Under the pieces are notes generated by a model. That model was given only the letters and a program-made list of their open reading frames with translations. It searched no databases and was not told where the DNA came from. Shown here piece after piece: positions 16,245 to 25,318 of a stretch of 64,000 nt of DNA (positions within the stretch are counted from its first letter, which is position 1; the number at the start of each line of letters is the position of its first letter). Origin of the DNA: Lacrimispora defluvii (lineage in GTDB: Bacteria; Bacillota; Clostridia; Lachnospirales; Lachnospiraceae); the NCBI GenBank assembly GCA_013036995.1, contig JAAOXG010000001.1, forward strand, positions 248,001 to 312,000, given 5' to 3'. A program made the translations under genes and the position numbers.

Positions 16245-18143
16245 ATGGTAGAAATCTATGATATATTGCAGGCTTTTTCTTCTGGTTCTTATATAACAGC
16301 AGAAACCCTGGCGGATCGTTTTAAAGTAAGTACAAAAACGATCCGCATGCGAATAAAGGAAATCAATGATACTGCAGTCCAATATGGTTTTTTAATTGAA
16401 TCAAAACCACGTTATGGATATCTGTTATCGTTAAAAGAAAACAATAGATTCGATGAGTTTTTAAAAAGAAGACCGAATATTAATATACCTGATACAGTGG
16501 CAGACCGAATAAACTATATGCTGGCTTATCTGCTGAATTATAACGGTTATATAAAATTAGATGATTTATGCAGTTTTTTATTTGTGTCCAGACCGACCAT
16601 GCAGAATACAATAAAAGAAGTAGAATGTATTCTGGAACAATATAATCTGAAAATCGAGCGAAAGCCAAACTATGGCATCAGGATAGTTGGAGAAGAATTT
16701 GACTGCAGGAGATGCATTGGTGATTTTTTCGTTAAAAGAAATAAACTGAATATTATTAACGATAAGTATAAGGGGGATAAAATAAAAAACATTGCAGACA
16801 TTGTCATACCTATGCTTCAGAAATATGATATCTATCTTTCGGAAACAGCATTGGAGACCTTCCTTGAACAGATATATGTAGCTCTGCTGCGAATGAAAAG
16901 AGGTAAATATGTTTCATTTGAAAGAAATGATATCAATAATTTTGCTGTGAAGGAGTGGGAATTTGCCAATGAGCTGATGGAGGTTCTGGCTAAGCTGGAA
17001 AATCTGGAAAGCAGAGAATCGGAAATCGTCTATATTGAAATTTATTTAAAGGGAAAGAGAATGATCGGAAAGGTTTCTTGTGATGAGACCAACTTTGTAA
17101 TTAAAGAAGAAATCGATTCTCTTACAATGCAGATGCTGGAGTCGGTTAATAATCAGTTTAAAATGGATTTCAGAGTTAATTTTGAGATTCGTATGATGCT
17201 TAACCAGCATATGGTGCCACTGGATATCAGAATTAAGTATGATATCCAGTCTAAAAATCCGCTGCTTGATGAGATTAAGAGTAAATATATCATGGCCTAT
17301 ACCATAGCAGCCCATGCGTCCACAGTTCTTGCCGAGCATTACAAAAAAAAGATATCAGAAAGTGAAATCGGTTATCTGGCTTTAATTTTTGCACTTGCGA
17401 TCGAACAGAATGTAAAGATCCAAAAAACCAATATACTCATTGTCTGCAGCTCAGGAAAAGGAAGCTCCAGACTGCTGGCTTATAAATATAAAAAAGAATT
17501 TGGAGAATATCTCAGTGAGATTTATGTTTGTGATTTAACAGAATTAAAATCATTCGATTTCTCTAAAGTATCCTTTGTATTGACCACCGTTTCCATTGCG
17601 GTCTATGTACCTAAGCCGGTTCTGGAAGTAGGGCTTTTTCTGGGAGATACCGACAAGGCGGCTGTCCGGGAATTATTTGAGACAGGAGAAAAAAGATATC
17701 TCCTTAAATATTATAAAAAAGACGCATTTTTTGTTGGAATCGAAGGAAACAACAAGGAGGATATCTTAAAGAATTTATGTGACAGAATCGAAAAACAGAG
17801 GAAGCTTCCTGAGAACTTTTATGAGGCTGTCTTAAAACGAGAGGGACTGGCCCAGACTGATTTTGGAAATTTTATTGCCATGCCTCACCCGTATAAGACA
17901 ATGACTGAAGAAACACTGGTTTATATTGCAATTCTGGATAAACCAGTTCTATGGACCAAATATGAAGTACAGGTAATTTTTCTTATATCGGTTGGTACGA
18001 AAGAAGACTCTGATTTAAACAAATTTTATGAGGATACCACAAAATTAATCCTGAAAGCGGAAGCAGTAAAGTACTTAATAAAAAATCCTGAATATGAAGT
18101 ACTCATGGATTTATTAAGGCAGAGACAAGACCATATTGAATAG
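16245..18143 (+). CDS. PRD-containing transcriptional regulator with EIIB- and EIIA-like domains (LicR/MtlR type)
   Basis: The 632-residue protein begins with a helix-turn-helix (SGSYITAETLADRFKVS), has a second one near residues 80-130 (LDDLCSFLFVSRPTMQNTI), two PRD modules, an EIIB-like segment with VCSSGKGSSR near residue 400, and an EIIA-like segment with GNFIAMPHP, whose histidine near 547 is the expected phosphorylation site. This order is that of LicR/MtlR activators, controlled by PTS phosphorylation. The start at 16245 follows AAGGAGGG. It precedes a lactose/cellobiose-family PTS operon, its presumed target. The operon's inducing sugar is unknown. Confidence 0.9.
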   Translation: MVEIYDILQAFSSGSYITAETLADRFKVSTKTIRMRIKEINDTAVQYGFLIESKPRYGYLLSLKENNRFDEFLKRRPNINIPDTVADRINYMLAYLLNYNGYIKLDDLCSFLFVSRPTMQNTIKEVECILEQYNLKIERKPNYGIRIVGEEFDCRRCIGDFFVKRNKLNIINDKYKGDKIKNIADIVIPMLQKYDIYLSETALETFLEQIYVALLRMKRGKYVSFERNDINNFAVKEWEFANELMEVLAKLENLESRESEIVYIEIYLKGKRMIGKVSCDETNFVIKEEIDSLTMQMLESVNNQFKMDFRVNFEIRMMLNQHMVPLDIRIKYDIQSKNPLLDEIKSKYIMAYTIAAHASTVLAEHYKKKISESEIGYLALIFALAIEQNVKIQKTNILIVCSSGKGSSRLLAYKYKKEFGEYLSEIYVCDLTELKSFDFSKVSFVLTTVSIAVYVPKPVLEVGLFLGDTDKAAVRELFETGEKRYLLKYYKKDAFFVGIEGNNKEDILKNLCDRIEKQRKLPENFYEAVLKREGLAQTDFGNFIAMPHPYKTMTEETLVYIAILDKPVLWTKYEVQVIFLISVGTKEDSDLNKFYEDTTKLILKAEAVKYLIKNPEYEVLMDLLRQRQDHIE

Positions 18144-18163
18144 TTTTCCATATTCAATATGGT
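18130..18163 (+). promoter_or_regulatory. Perfect 13-bp inverted repeat at the end of the PRD regulator gene
   Basis: ACCATATTGAATA (18130-18142) and TATTCAATATGGT (18151-18163) are perfect complements around an 8-base loop. The stem covers the regulator's stop codon and is followed by ATTTTAA. The right arm contains CCATATTCAATATGG (18149-18163 region), itself a palindrome around a central C. It may be a weak terminator or an operator for the PTS genes; a TATAAT lies 35 bases on, at 18198. Confidence 0.6.
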
Positions 18164-18252
18164 ATTTTAATGGCTGGTAATCAGCTTGTTACAGAAATAT
18201 AATACATATGAAAAATAAAACCCGATACTTGTTTTAGGAGGAATCATTATTG

Positions 18253-18594
18253 ATGGGACAGTTTAACCAAGAAGAAGTTATTATGAATCTGGTTGTCAAT
18301 GGAGGTGATGGAAGAGGAAAGGCGTTAAAGGCGATAGATGCGGCAAAGGATAATCAGATGGATCTTGCAGATCAGTTATTAAAAGAGAGCAATGAAGCTC
18401 TGTTAAAAGCTCATCAGTTTCAGACTCAGTTAATCCAGGAAAATATGGGTGAGGCTGGAGAAAAACCTGACCTTTTAATGGTTCATGGTCAGGATCATTT
18501 GATGACAGCAATGCTGGCTTATGATATTGCGGTAAAAATGGTAGAAATGTATCGTATCTTTTATTCTAAAAATAATCAGGAGGTTCCTATATGA
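18253..18594 (+). CDS. PTS lactose/cellobiose-family EIIA component
   Basis: The 113-residue, largely alpha-helical protein resembles LacF/CelC: IMNLVVNGGDGRGKALKAI at the start and LMVHGQDHLMTAMLAYDIA, where the first histidine is the phosphorylation site and the following Asp belongs to the metal site of the trimer. It passes phosphate from HPr to EIIB. AGGAGG at 18236-18241 serves either the ATG at 18253 or a TTG three bases earlier. The stop overlaps the next start by four bases. Confidence 0.9.
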   Translation: MGQFNQEEVIMNLVVNGGDGRGKALKAIDAAKDNQMDLADQLLKESNEALLKAHQFQTQLIQENMGEAGEKPDLLMVHGQDHLMTAMLAYDIAVKMVEMYRIFYSKNNQEVPI

Positions 18595-18905
18595 TATACA
18601 TTACTTTAATTTGTGCTGGCGGACTTTCAACAAGTATCATGGTGAACAAAATGAAGGATGCAGCAAAAAAGAAAAATATTGAGGTTGAGATCAACGCAAT
18701 GGCATCAACAACATTTGCATCCTATAAAAAACCCACTGATGTATTGCTGCTGGGTCCTCAGATCAACTATCTTTACGATGAGATAGTACGCGAATATGGG
18801 GCAAAAGGAATTAAGATCAGTGTGATTAATATGATGGATTACGGTATGATGAACGGGGAAAAAGTTTTGGATACTGCCCTTCAGCTTCTGGACAAATCGG
18901 AATAA
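18591..18905 (+). CDS. PTS lactose/cellobiose-family EIIB component
   Basis: The 104-residue protein begins IYITLICAGGLSTSIMVNKM. Cys8 in the ICAGGLSTS loop is the expected phosphocysteine of EIIB proteins of the lactose/cellobiose group. It transfers phosphate from EIIA to the sugar bound by EIIC. It overlaps the EIIA gene through ATGA and is followed 16 bases later by EIIC. Confidence 0.92.
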   Translation: MIYITLICAGGLSTSIMVNKMKDAAKKKNIEVEINAMASTTFASYKKPTDVLLLGPQINYLYDEIVREYGAKGIKISVINMMDYGMMNGEKVLDTALQLLDKSE

Positions 18906-18921
18906 TCAAAAGGAGAAGAGT

Positions 18922-20202
18922 ATGGAGAATATAAAAAACAAAGTTACCGCCTTATTTGGCCGTATCAGTCCAGTAATTAATAAAATTGGTGAAAACAAAT
19001 ATTTGCAGACTATTTCCACAACCATGATGGCAACACTGGGTCCGGTTATGGTTGGATCAGTAGCTGTACTCTTATTGGCATTTCCCATTCAGGCAGTAAA
19101 GGATTTTCTGTTAAAAACCGGAATAACACCTATTTTAGCAGTAGTGAATTCTGTTACAATCGGTGCTCTGGCTCTTTACGTTACGGTACTAATTTCCAGA
19201 AACTTAGTAAACAGAATGCTGCCGGATGAAGATGGTTCCATGGCAGGTGCGCTGTCTTTAATGTGTTTTCTGATTATCACGCCTTTAAGCAAAACTGCAG
19301 ATGGGATAGGGGCAATTCCTACCACCTGGTTAGGGGCACAGGGCGTTTTTACAGCTATGATAGTAGGACTTTTGGTAGGCAGAATATTTGTATTTTTCCG
19401 CCAGAATAACTGGACTATTACTATGCCTGACAGCGTTCCGCCCATGGTAACCAAGACATTTGACTCTTTACTTCCCTGTTTTACTGTAGGATTTATCTTT
19501 ATTATTGTGAACCGGATTTTTGTTGCTACTCCCTTTGGTTCCCTGCATCAGTGTATTTATTCTATTATACAAAAGCCCATACAGGGAATTGGAAATACAC
19601 TGCCGGCAACCATATTAACCAGCTTTCTGATGCAGATTCTCTGGTTCTTTGGTATTCATGGAACTAATATTGTCAGTCCCATCGTCACACCGTTCCGTCT
19701 GGCACTTGATACAGAAAACATGACAGCACTTGCAGCAGGACTGCCTCTTCCTAACATTGTTGGTAACGGATTTTTCAGTATTGTCTGCTGGGGAGGTTCT
19801 GCATTGGGATTGGTTTTCTGGATGCTTCGTTCCAAAAGTGAACAGTACAGACAGTTGGGTAAAGTTGCATTCATTCCTGCATTATTTGGAATTACCGAAC
19901 CTGTAATTTTTGGTACACCTCTTGTATTTAATTTTGATTTTTTTATTCCTTTTGTTACAAACAATTCGATCAACCTCTGTATTGCTTATTTTCTTACTAA
20001 AATCGGTATCGTAGCACGATGCTCAGGAGTTCAGCCTATTTTCGGTCTGCCTCTGGGATTTCATGCAATGGTAGGAGGAAGTTTCTCTATTATACTCTTA
20101 CAGTTATTTTTACAGCTTATCGTTTCCCCCATTCTCTGGTACCCATGGTTTAAACGTGCAGAGAAAAAAGCACTTTTAAGGGAGCGGCAGGAAAAGGCTT
20201 AA
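18922..20202 (+). CDS. PTS lactose/cellobiose-family EIIC permease
   Basis: The 426-residue membrane protein has about ten hydrophobic segments and the family motifs FGIHGTNIVSPIV, GNGFFSIVCWGGS and FGITEPVIFGTPLVFN (the GITEP sugar-binding region). It carries the sugar across the membrane while EIIB phosphorylates it. AAAGGAG precedes the start. The three PTS proteins are separate polypeptides. Cellobiose, chitobiose, lactose and related beta-glycosides are all possible. Confidence 0.92.
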   Translation: MENIKNKVTALFGRISPVINKIGENKYLQTISTTMMATLGPVMVGSVAVLLLAFPIQAVKDFLLKTGITPILAVVNSVTIGALALYVTVLISRNLVNRMLPDEDGSMAGALSLMCFLIITPLSKTADGIGAIPTTWLGAQGVFTAMIVGLLVGRIFVFFRQNNWTITMPDSVPPMVTKTFDSLLPCFTVGFIFIIVNRIFVATPFGSLHQCIYSIIQKPIQGIGNTLPATILTSFLMQILWFFGIHGTNIVSPIVTPFRLALDTENMTALAAGLPLPNIVGNGFFSIVCWGGSALGLVFWMLRSKSEQYRQLGKVAFIPALFGITEPVIFGTPLVFNFDFFIPFVTNNSINLCIAYFLTKIGIVARCSGVQPIFGLPLGFHAMVGGSFSIILLQLFLQLIVSPILWYPWFKRAEKKALLRERQEKA

Positions 20203-20239
20203 ATGTATTACATAAATTTACCAATCAGGAGGTGGGCAT

Positions 20240-22456
20240 ATGCCGCGGATTATTCTGCCAATCAATCAGGACTGGTTTTTTGAAACGTATAAAGAAGTTC
20301 CAGAGTCATTCACCCTGCAGGGAGAACCAGTCTGTCTGCCCCATACCTGGAATGACGATACAAATCAGGACTATCATAGGGGAGTTTTTGCTTATACGAA
20401 GGAGCTTGTGCTGGACAGGGAGCTTAAGGAAAATGACCTTTATCTTGAATTCCTGGGAGCCAATATCGTATGTACCGTATATTTAAATAAGAAATTGATC
20501 GGAACCCACAGAGGCGGATATTCCACTTTCCGATTTGACATTACGAACCAGTTCCGCTGGGAAGGAAAAAATCTTCTTACCGTATTGGTGGATAACCGGC
20601 AGACGGAAGATGTCTCTCCTCTCATGGGAGACTTCACCATGTTCGGCGGCATATACAGGGAGGTAAATGTTATTGCAGTACCAAAGATCCATTTTGATCT
20701 GCTTCATTATGGTTCTCCCGGAATTAAGCTTCTGACGGAAATGAATGGGGAGGCAAAAGGAGTTCTTACTCTGGAAGCATTTATAAAGGAAAAAGGGGAT
20801 GAAACAGTAACCTACTCTCTTTATGATCCATCAGGAAATCTGGTATTGAAACAAACGGTACCGGCGTCACATAAATGGAACAGATTTACCATATCAGATC
20901 CTGTGCTGTGGAATGGCATGAAAAGCCCGGCTCTGTATCGTCTGCAGGCAGTCTTGTCTGCAGGCGGACAGGATTATGATGAGATAGAGCTGACCTGCGG
21001 ATTCCGGTATTTTAAAGTGACAGCGGATGGAGGAATGTATTTAAATGGGGAGCACATCCGCCTTCATGGAGTTGGAATCCACCAGGACAGGGAAGGCTGC
21101 GGCAATGCAGTTAAGAGAAAAGACCGGGAGGAAGATTTTGCACTGATCCGCCAGATGGGAGCTGATATGATCCGGCTTACTCACTATCCTCATGCTCCTT
21201 ATATTTATGATATGTGTGACAGAGATGGTTTTGTAGTCTGGAGTGAGATTCCATTGCTGACTCTGACCGATAACAAAAAACTGTTTGAAAATGCATGTCA
21301 GCAATTAACGGAACTAATTCTTCAAAACTGCCATCATCCATCGGTTTTCTTCTGGGGAATACAAAATGAGATTGCCATGTTTGGCGAAAATTCATATATG
21401 TATGAAGCTGTGGAGAAACTGAACGTGCTTGCCAGGGAGTTAGATGGAACCAGGCTGACCGCCTGCGCAAATTTAAAAAATGTGGAACCGGAAAGTAAGA
21501 TGAACCGGATTACTGATATAGTGGGATATAATTTATACTATGGCTGGTACTATGGAGAAATTCAGGACTACCAGGATTTCTTTGATAGATTTAAGAAAGA
21601 AAATCCTGATGTCTGCCTTGGTATTTCCGAATATGGAGTGGATTGTAACCTTGGTTTTCACAGTGATGCTCCCAAACGAAAAGATTATTCAGAAGAGTAT
21701 CAGTGTCTTTTCCATGAGAAAGCATATGGGATTTTTGAAAATAATCCATGGCTGTGGGGAAGTGTAATCTGGAATATGTTTGATTTTGGCAGTGCAATCC
21801 GGGATGAGGGAGGCACAAAAGGGAAGAATGCCAAAGGGCTTGTAAGCTATGACCGGTCCATAAAAAAGGATGCTTTTTATTATTATAAGGCATGCTGGAG
21901 CAGCGAACCCTTTGTTCATATAACTGGAAGGCGATATGACAGACGCTGGCAGAAGACAGTTGAAATAAAAGTATACTCCAATCAATCCAAAGTCGGACTG
22001 TATGTGAATGGAAAATCTGTGGGAGAATTAACAGGAGAACGCATATTCATATTTAAAGGCATCAGTCTTTTCGATGGAGAAAACCGGATTGAAGCGGTAT
22101 GCGGAGGACTTCATGATGAAATGATATTAAAAAAGGTTCAGGAGCCGGTACAGGAATTTACCTATATTGACCCCAATCCTGGTTTTAATGTTAAAAACTG
22201 GTTTCTTGATGAAAGTGAAGAATTATCTCAGGACCTTTATTATTCCCTATGGGATACAGTCGGAGCTTTAAAGGAAAATCCTGATACCTGGAAGATCTTA
22301 AATGACGATCTGCCCAGGCTCTGGGAGGACCCCACATTTGAAAAGAGAGTTCATTATGAGCTGTTTAAGCTGATTAACCGGAGAAGCAGTGCCTTTGATG
22401 AAAGTAAAGTAAAAGAAGTAAATGAGAAACTAATGAAAATAAGATACCATTTATAA
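20240..22456 (+). CDS. Glycoside hydrolase family 2 enzyme (beta-galactosidase/beta-glucuronidase-like)
   Basis: This 738-residue enzyme has the GH2 layout: a sugar-binding jelly-roll (residues 1-150, with LPHTWNDDT and GGIYREV), an immunoglobulin-like domain, and a catalytic barrel with GVGIHQDREGCGNAV, MGADMIRLTHYPH, the acid/base glutamate in FFWGIQNEIAM near 377 and the nucleophile in GISEYGVD near 463. No signal peptide is present, so it is cytosolic. The C-terminal region after the barrel contains another beta domain. It follows the PTS permease by 37 bases, so it should act on the incoming sugar. GH2 is unusual beside a lactose/cellobiose-type PTS, which normally pairs with phospho-beta-glycosidases of GH1. 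Confidence 0.9.
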   Translation: MPRIILPINQDWFFETYKEVPESFTLQGEPVCLPHTWNDDTNQDYHRGVFAYTKELVLDRELKENDLYLEFLGANIVCTVYLNKKLIGTHRGGYSTFRFDITNQFRWEGKNLLTVLVDNRQTEDVSPLMGDFTMFGGIYREVNVIAVPKIHFDLLHYGSPGIKLLTEMNGEAKGVLTLEAFIKEKGDETVTYSLYDPSGNLVLKQTVPASHKWNRFTISDPVLWNGMKSPALYRLQAVLSAGGQDYDEIELTCGFRYFKVTADGGMYLNGEHIRLHGVGIHQDREGCGNAVKRKDREEDFALIRQMGADMIRLTHYPHAPYIYDMCDRDGFVVWSEIPLLTLTDNKKLFENACQQLTELILQNCHHPSVFFWGIQNEIAMFGENSYMYEAVEKLNVLARELDGTRLTACANLKNVEPESKMNRITDIVGYNLYYGWYYGEIQDYQDFFDRFKKENPDVCLGISEYGVDCNLGFHSDAPKRKDYSEEYQCLFHEKAYGIFENNPWLWGSVIWNMFDFGSAIRDEGGTKGKNAKGLVSYDRSIKKDAFYYYKACWSSEPFVHITGRRYDRRWQKTVEIKVYSNQSKVGLYVNGKSVGELTGERIFIFKGISLFDGENRIEAVCGGLHDEMILKKVQEPVQEFTYIDPNPGFNVKNWFLDESEELSQDLYYSLWDTVGALKENPDTWKILNDDLPRLWEDPTFEKRVHYELFKLINRRSSAFDESKVKEVNEKLMKIRYHL

Positions 22457-22497
22457 GGAGATACGCCATCAAGGTTGTATCTCCTTTTGAATTTTTC
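22455..22497 (+). terminator. Intrinsic terminator after the GH2 gene
   Basis: AAGGAGATAC (22455-22464) and GTATCTCCTT (22477-22486) form a perfect 10-bp stem starting in the stop codon, followed by TTGAATTTTT. It ends the PTS-glycosidase operon. Confidence 0.85.
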
Positions 22498-22515
22498 TTC
22501 AGTGAAAAAAAAATC

Positions 22516-22548
22516 TTGACAACAGGCGAAAGTTAGATTATACTAACT
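22516..22548 (+). promoter_or_regulatory. feo operon promoter with inverted-repeat operator over the -10 element
   Basis: TTGACA (22516-22521) and TATACT (22539-22544) are spaced by 17 bases, a near-consensus sigma-A promoter. AGTTAG (22531-22536) and CTAACT (22543-22548) form a perfect 6-bp inverted repeat with a 6-base spacer across the -10, so a bound protein would block RNA polymerase. Related sites lie at 23063 and 26052. Confidence 0.75.
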
Positions 22549-22560
22549 CATGAGAAATGG

Positions 22561-22577
22561 GAATGATTATCAATAAT
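22561..22577 (+). promoter_or_regulatory. Fur-box-like sequence downstream of the feo promoter
   Basis: The segment contains ATGATTATCA followed by ATAAT, a partial match to the classical Fur box core (TGATAAT and its mirror). It lies just after the expected transcription start. It may be an additional iron-responsive site, but AT-rich DNA makes the match weak. Confidence 0.35.
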
Positions 22578-22599
22578 AAAATGAAAGAAGATGAAAATA

Positions 22600-22812
22600 A
22601 TGCCTTTAACAATGGTGAAAGCAGGAGAGCCTAACGTGATTCGTAAGATCGGCGGCAAAGAAGAAACAAGACGTTTTCTGGAAAACCTGGGTTTTGTTAC
22701 CGGCGGAATTGTGACTGTTGTTTCCGAAATTAACGGAAACATGATTGTTAATGTAAAAGATTCCAGAGTTGCCATAGGAAAAGATATGGCAAATAAAATC
22801 ATGGTGGGATAG
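22600..22812 (+). CDS. feoA: FeoA-family protein, first copy
   Basis: A 70-residue SH3-like FeoA domain protein: PLTMVKAGEP at the start, RRFLENLGFVTGGIVTVVSEI, then NGNMIVNVKDSRVAIGKDMANKIMV, the standard FeoA pattern. FeoA is a small cytosolic partner of the FeoB ferrous iron transporter. The ATG at 22600 is better spaced from AAGAAG at 22585-22590 than the ATG at 22591, which would add MKI. It is followed 16 bases later by a second FeoA gene, a common clostridial arrangement. Confidence 0.9.
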   Translation: MPLTMVKAGEPNVIRKIGGKEETRRFLENLGFVTGGIVTVVSEINGNMIVNVKDSRVAIGKDMANKIMVG

Positions 22813-22828
22813 AAAAGGAGAAAAGACG

Positions 22829-23047
22829 ATGACATTAAAGGAAATTCCATGCGGTAAAACTGTCAAGGTAACCAAGCTAAGCGGAGAAGGTCCCGTTAAG
22901 AGAAGAATTATGGATATGGGAATCACGAAAGGTGTTGATATTTTTGTGAGGAAGGTAGCTCCTCTTGGAGATCCGGTTGAAGTAACAGTCAGAGGGTATG
23001 AGCTGTCCTTACGAAAATCGGATGCAGAAATGATCATTGTGGAGTAA
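22829..23047 (+). CDS. feoA: FeoA-family protein, second copy
   Basis: The 72-residue protein starts MTLKEIPCGKTVKVTKLSGEGPVKRRIMDMGITKG and ends with the FeoA-typical VTVRGYELSLRKSDAEMIIV. It differs clearly in sequence from the first copy, so it is not a recent duplication. AAAGGAG precedes the start. It is likely the second FeoA partner of FeoB, encoded 73 bases downstream. Confidence 0.92.
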   Translation: MTLKEIPCGKTVKVTKLSGEGPVKRRIMDMGITKGVDIFVRKVAPLGDPVEVTVRGYELSLRKSDAEMIIVE

Positions 23048-23062
23048 TTTTTTTTACATATT

Positions 23063-23080
23063 AGTTAGGTGAGACTAATA
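23063..23080 (+). promoter_or_regulatory. Second feo-region inverted repeat, between feoA and feoB
   Basis: AGTTAG (23063-23068), six bases, then CTAATA (23075-23080) repeats the architecture of the feo promoter operator, with four of six bases of the right arm conserved. An overlapping perfect pair, TATTAG at 23059 and CTAATA at 23075, also fits. It suggests internal regulation upstream of feoB. Confidence 0.5.
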
Positions 23081-23120
23081 CCAGACAAATCAATTGCTGA
23101 CAGGCAGAAAGAGGTAGAGT

Positions 23121-25304
23121 ATGTCAATTAAAATTGCATTAGCAGGTAATCCCAACTGCGGAAAGACGACGTTGTTTAATGCACTGACGGGATCAAATCA
23201 GTTTGTGGGGAACTGGCCAGGCGTTACCGTAGAGAAAAAAGAAGGAAAATTAAAAGGTCATAAAGATGTCATTATCATGGACCTTCCAGGTATCTATTCC
23301 CTCTCTCCTTACACACTGGAAGAAGTGGTAGCGAGAAATTATCTGATCGGAGAACGGCCTGATGCGATTTTGAATATCGTAGACGGTACCAACATAGAAC
23401 GTAATTTATATTTATCCACCCAGCTTATGGAACTTGGAATTCCGGTTATCATGGCAGTTAACATGATGGATATCGTGGAAAAGAGCGGGGATAAAATTCA
23501 TATAAATAAATTAAGCGAAAAGCTTGGCTGTGAGGTTGTGGAGATTTCTGCACTGAAGGGAACTGGAATCCAGAAGGCTGCTGAAAAAGCAGTGGCGATT
23601 GCTAACCAGAAAAATAACAAACCGCCAGTACATAAATTTGCAGCTGAAGTGGAGTCGGTTCTTGACTCCATCGAAGACAAACTTGGAAATGATGTTCCCG
23701 AGGAACAGAAACGTTTCTTTGCCATTAAGCTTCTGGAAAAGGATGAAAAGATCCAGTCTCAGATGAAACGTGTGCCTGATGTGACAGAAGAGATCACAAG
23801 GATTGAGCGTGAACTGGATGACGATACAGAGAGTATTATTACAAATGAACGTTATGTATATATCTCTTCTATTATCGATCAGTGTTTAACAAGAAGCATG
23901 AAAAATAAACTTACGATTTCCGATAAAATCGACCGGATAGTTACCAACCGGTTTCTGGCACTGCCCATCTTTGCAGCCGTGATGTTTATAGTTTATTATG
24001 CTTCTGTTACAACAGTGGGATCCTGGGCAACTGATTGGGTGAATGACAGTCTTTTCGGTGACGAAATGAACCTTTTCGGACTCCAGCTTCCTGGCATACC
24101 AGTCATGGCTGAGAGCTTTTTAACTGCTATTGGCTGTGCAGACTGGCTCCAGGGTCTGTTAGTTAACGGAATTATTGCAGGTGTGGGCGCAGTTCTTGGT
24201 TTTGTGCCTCAGATGCTGGTACTTTTTATCTTCCTTGCATTTTTGGAGAGCTGCGGTTATATGGCCCGTGTTGCCTTCATTATGGACCGCGTATTCCGTA
24301 AATTCGGTCTTTCCGGTAAGTCTTTTATTCCCATGCTGATCGGCAGTGGCTGCGGCGTACCTGGCATTATGGCATCACGAACCATTGAAAATGATCGTGA
24401 CCGTAAGATGACAATTATGACAACAACCTTTATTCCCTGCGGTGCCAAGCTTCCCATCATTGCACTGATTGCAGGCGCACTTTTTGATGGAGCTTCCTGG
24501 GTTGCACCAAGTGCCTATTTCGTAGGAATTGCAGCAATTATCTGTTCCGGTATTATATTAAAAAAGACCAGAATGTTTGCCGGTGATCCGGCGCCTTTCG
24601 TTATGGAACTCCCGGCTTACCATATGCCGACAGTAGGAAATGTATTAAGAAGTATGTGGGAACGCGGATGGTCTTTTATTAAGAAGGCAGGAACAATCAT
24701 TTTATTATCTACTATCGTCGTATGGTTTGCTTCCTATTTTGGCTGGGTAGACGGTCAGTTTAGAATGCTGGAAGCAATGGAACTTGACCACAGCATCCTG
24801 GCTAAGCTGGGAAGCACAATCAGCTGGCTCTTCATTCCTCTTGGATGGGGAAACTGGAAATCTGCAGTAGCAGCCCTTACAGGACTGGTGGCAAAAGAAA
24901 ACGTAGTTGGAACCTTTGGTATTCTCTACGGCTTTGCTGAAGTTGCAGAAGACGGTTCTGAGATCTGGGGTACTCTTGCAGGAAGTATGACAGCAGTTGC
25001 TGCATATTCTTTCCTTGTATTTAATCTTCTCTGCGCACCTTGCTTTGCAGCAATGGGAGCCATCAAACGTGAGATGAATAACACCAGATGGTTTTGGTTT
25101 GCAGTTGGATATCAGACACTTCTGGCATATATAGTAGCGCTTTGTGTCTATCAGGTAGGAACTTTAATTACCACCGGTTCCTTTGGGTTCTTTACTGTAG
25201 TGGCATTTGCACTGATTGCAGGCTTTATCTATCTGCTTGTAAGGCCTGAAAAAGCAAAAAGTGAATCTAAAGTAAAATTAACAAGTATAGCCGGAGCAAA
25301 ATAA
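23121..25304 (+). CDS. feoB: Ferrous iron transporter FeoB
   Basis: The 727-residue protein has an N-terminal G domain with GNPNCGKTTLFN, GNWPGVTVE, DLPGIYSLSPYT and VNMMDIV, a helical linker, and a C-terminal membrane region with the two Gate repeats, including LIGSGCGVPGIMASRTI and FIPCGAKLPI, where the cysteines are thought to handle iron. It imports Fe2+ under anaerobic conditions. Length is normal. A GAGGT ribosome site is close to the start. The second AGTTAG-type repeat lies upstream, and a Cys-rich small partner and a Fur-family gene follow. Confidence 0.96.
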   Translation: MSIKIALAGNPNCGKTTLFNALTGSNQFVGNWPGVTVEKKEGKLKGHKDVIIMDLPGIYSLSPYTLEEVVARNYLIGERPDAILNIVDGTNIERNLYLSTQLMELGIPVIMAVNMMDIVEKSGDKIHINKLSEKLGCEVVEISALKGTGIQKAAEKAVAIANQKNNKPPVHKFAAEVESVLDSIEDKLGNDVPEEQKRFFAIKLLEKDEKIQSQMKRVPDVTEEITRIERELDDDTESIITNERYVYISSIIDQCLTRSMKNKLTISDKIDRIVTNRFLALPIFAAVMFIVYYASVTTVGSWATDWVNDSLFGDEMNLFGLQLPGIPVMAESFLTAIGCADWLQGLLVNGIIAGVGAVLGFVPQMLVLFIFLAFLESCGYMARVAFIMDRVFRKFGLSGKSFIPMLIGSGCGVPGIMASRTIENDRDRKMTIMTTTFIPCGAKLPIIALIAGALFDGASWVAPSAYFVGIAAIICSGIILKKTRMFAGDPAPFVMELPAYHMPTVGNVLRSMWERGWSFIKKAGTIILLSTIVVWFASYFGWVDGQFRMLEAMELDHSILAKLGSTISWLFIPLGWGNWKSAVAALTGLVAKENVVGTFGILYGFAEVAEDGSEIWGTLAGSMTAVAAYSFLVFNLLCAPCFAAMGAIKREMNNTRWFWFAVGYQTLLAYIVALCVYQVGTLITTGSFGFFTVVAFALIAGFIYLLVRPEKAKSESKVKLTSIAGAK

Positions 25305-25318
25305 TCCGGTAATCATAA

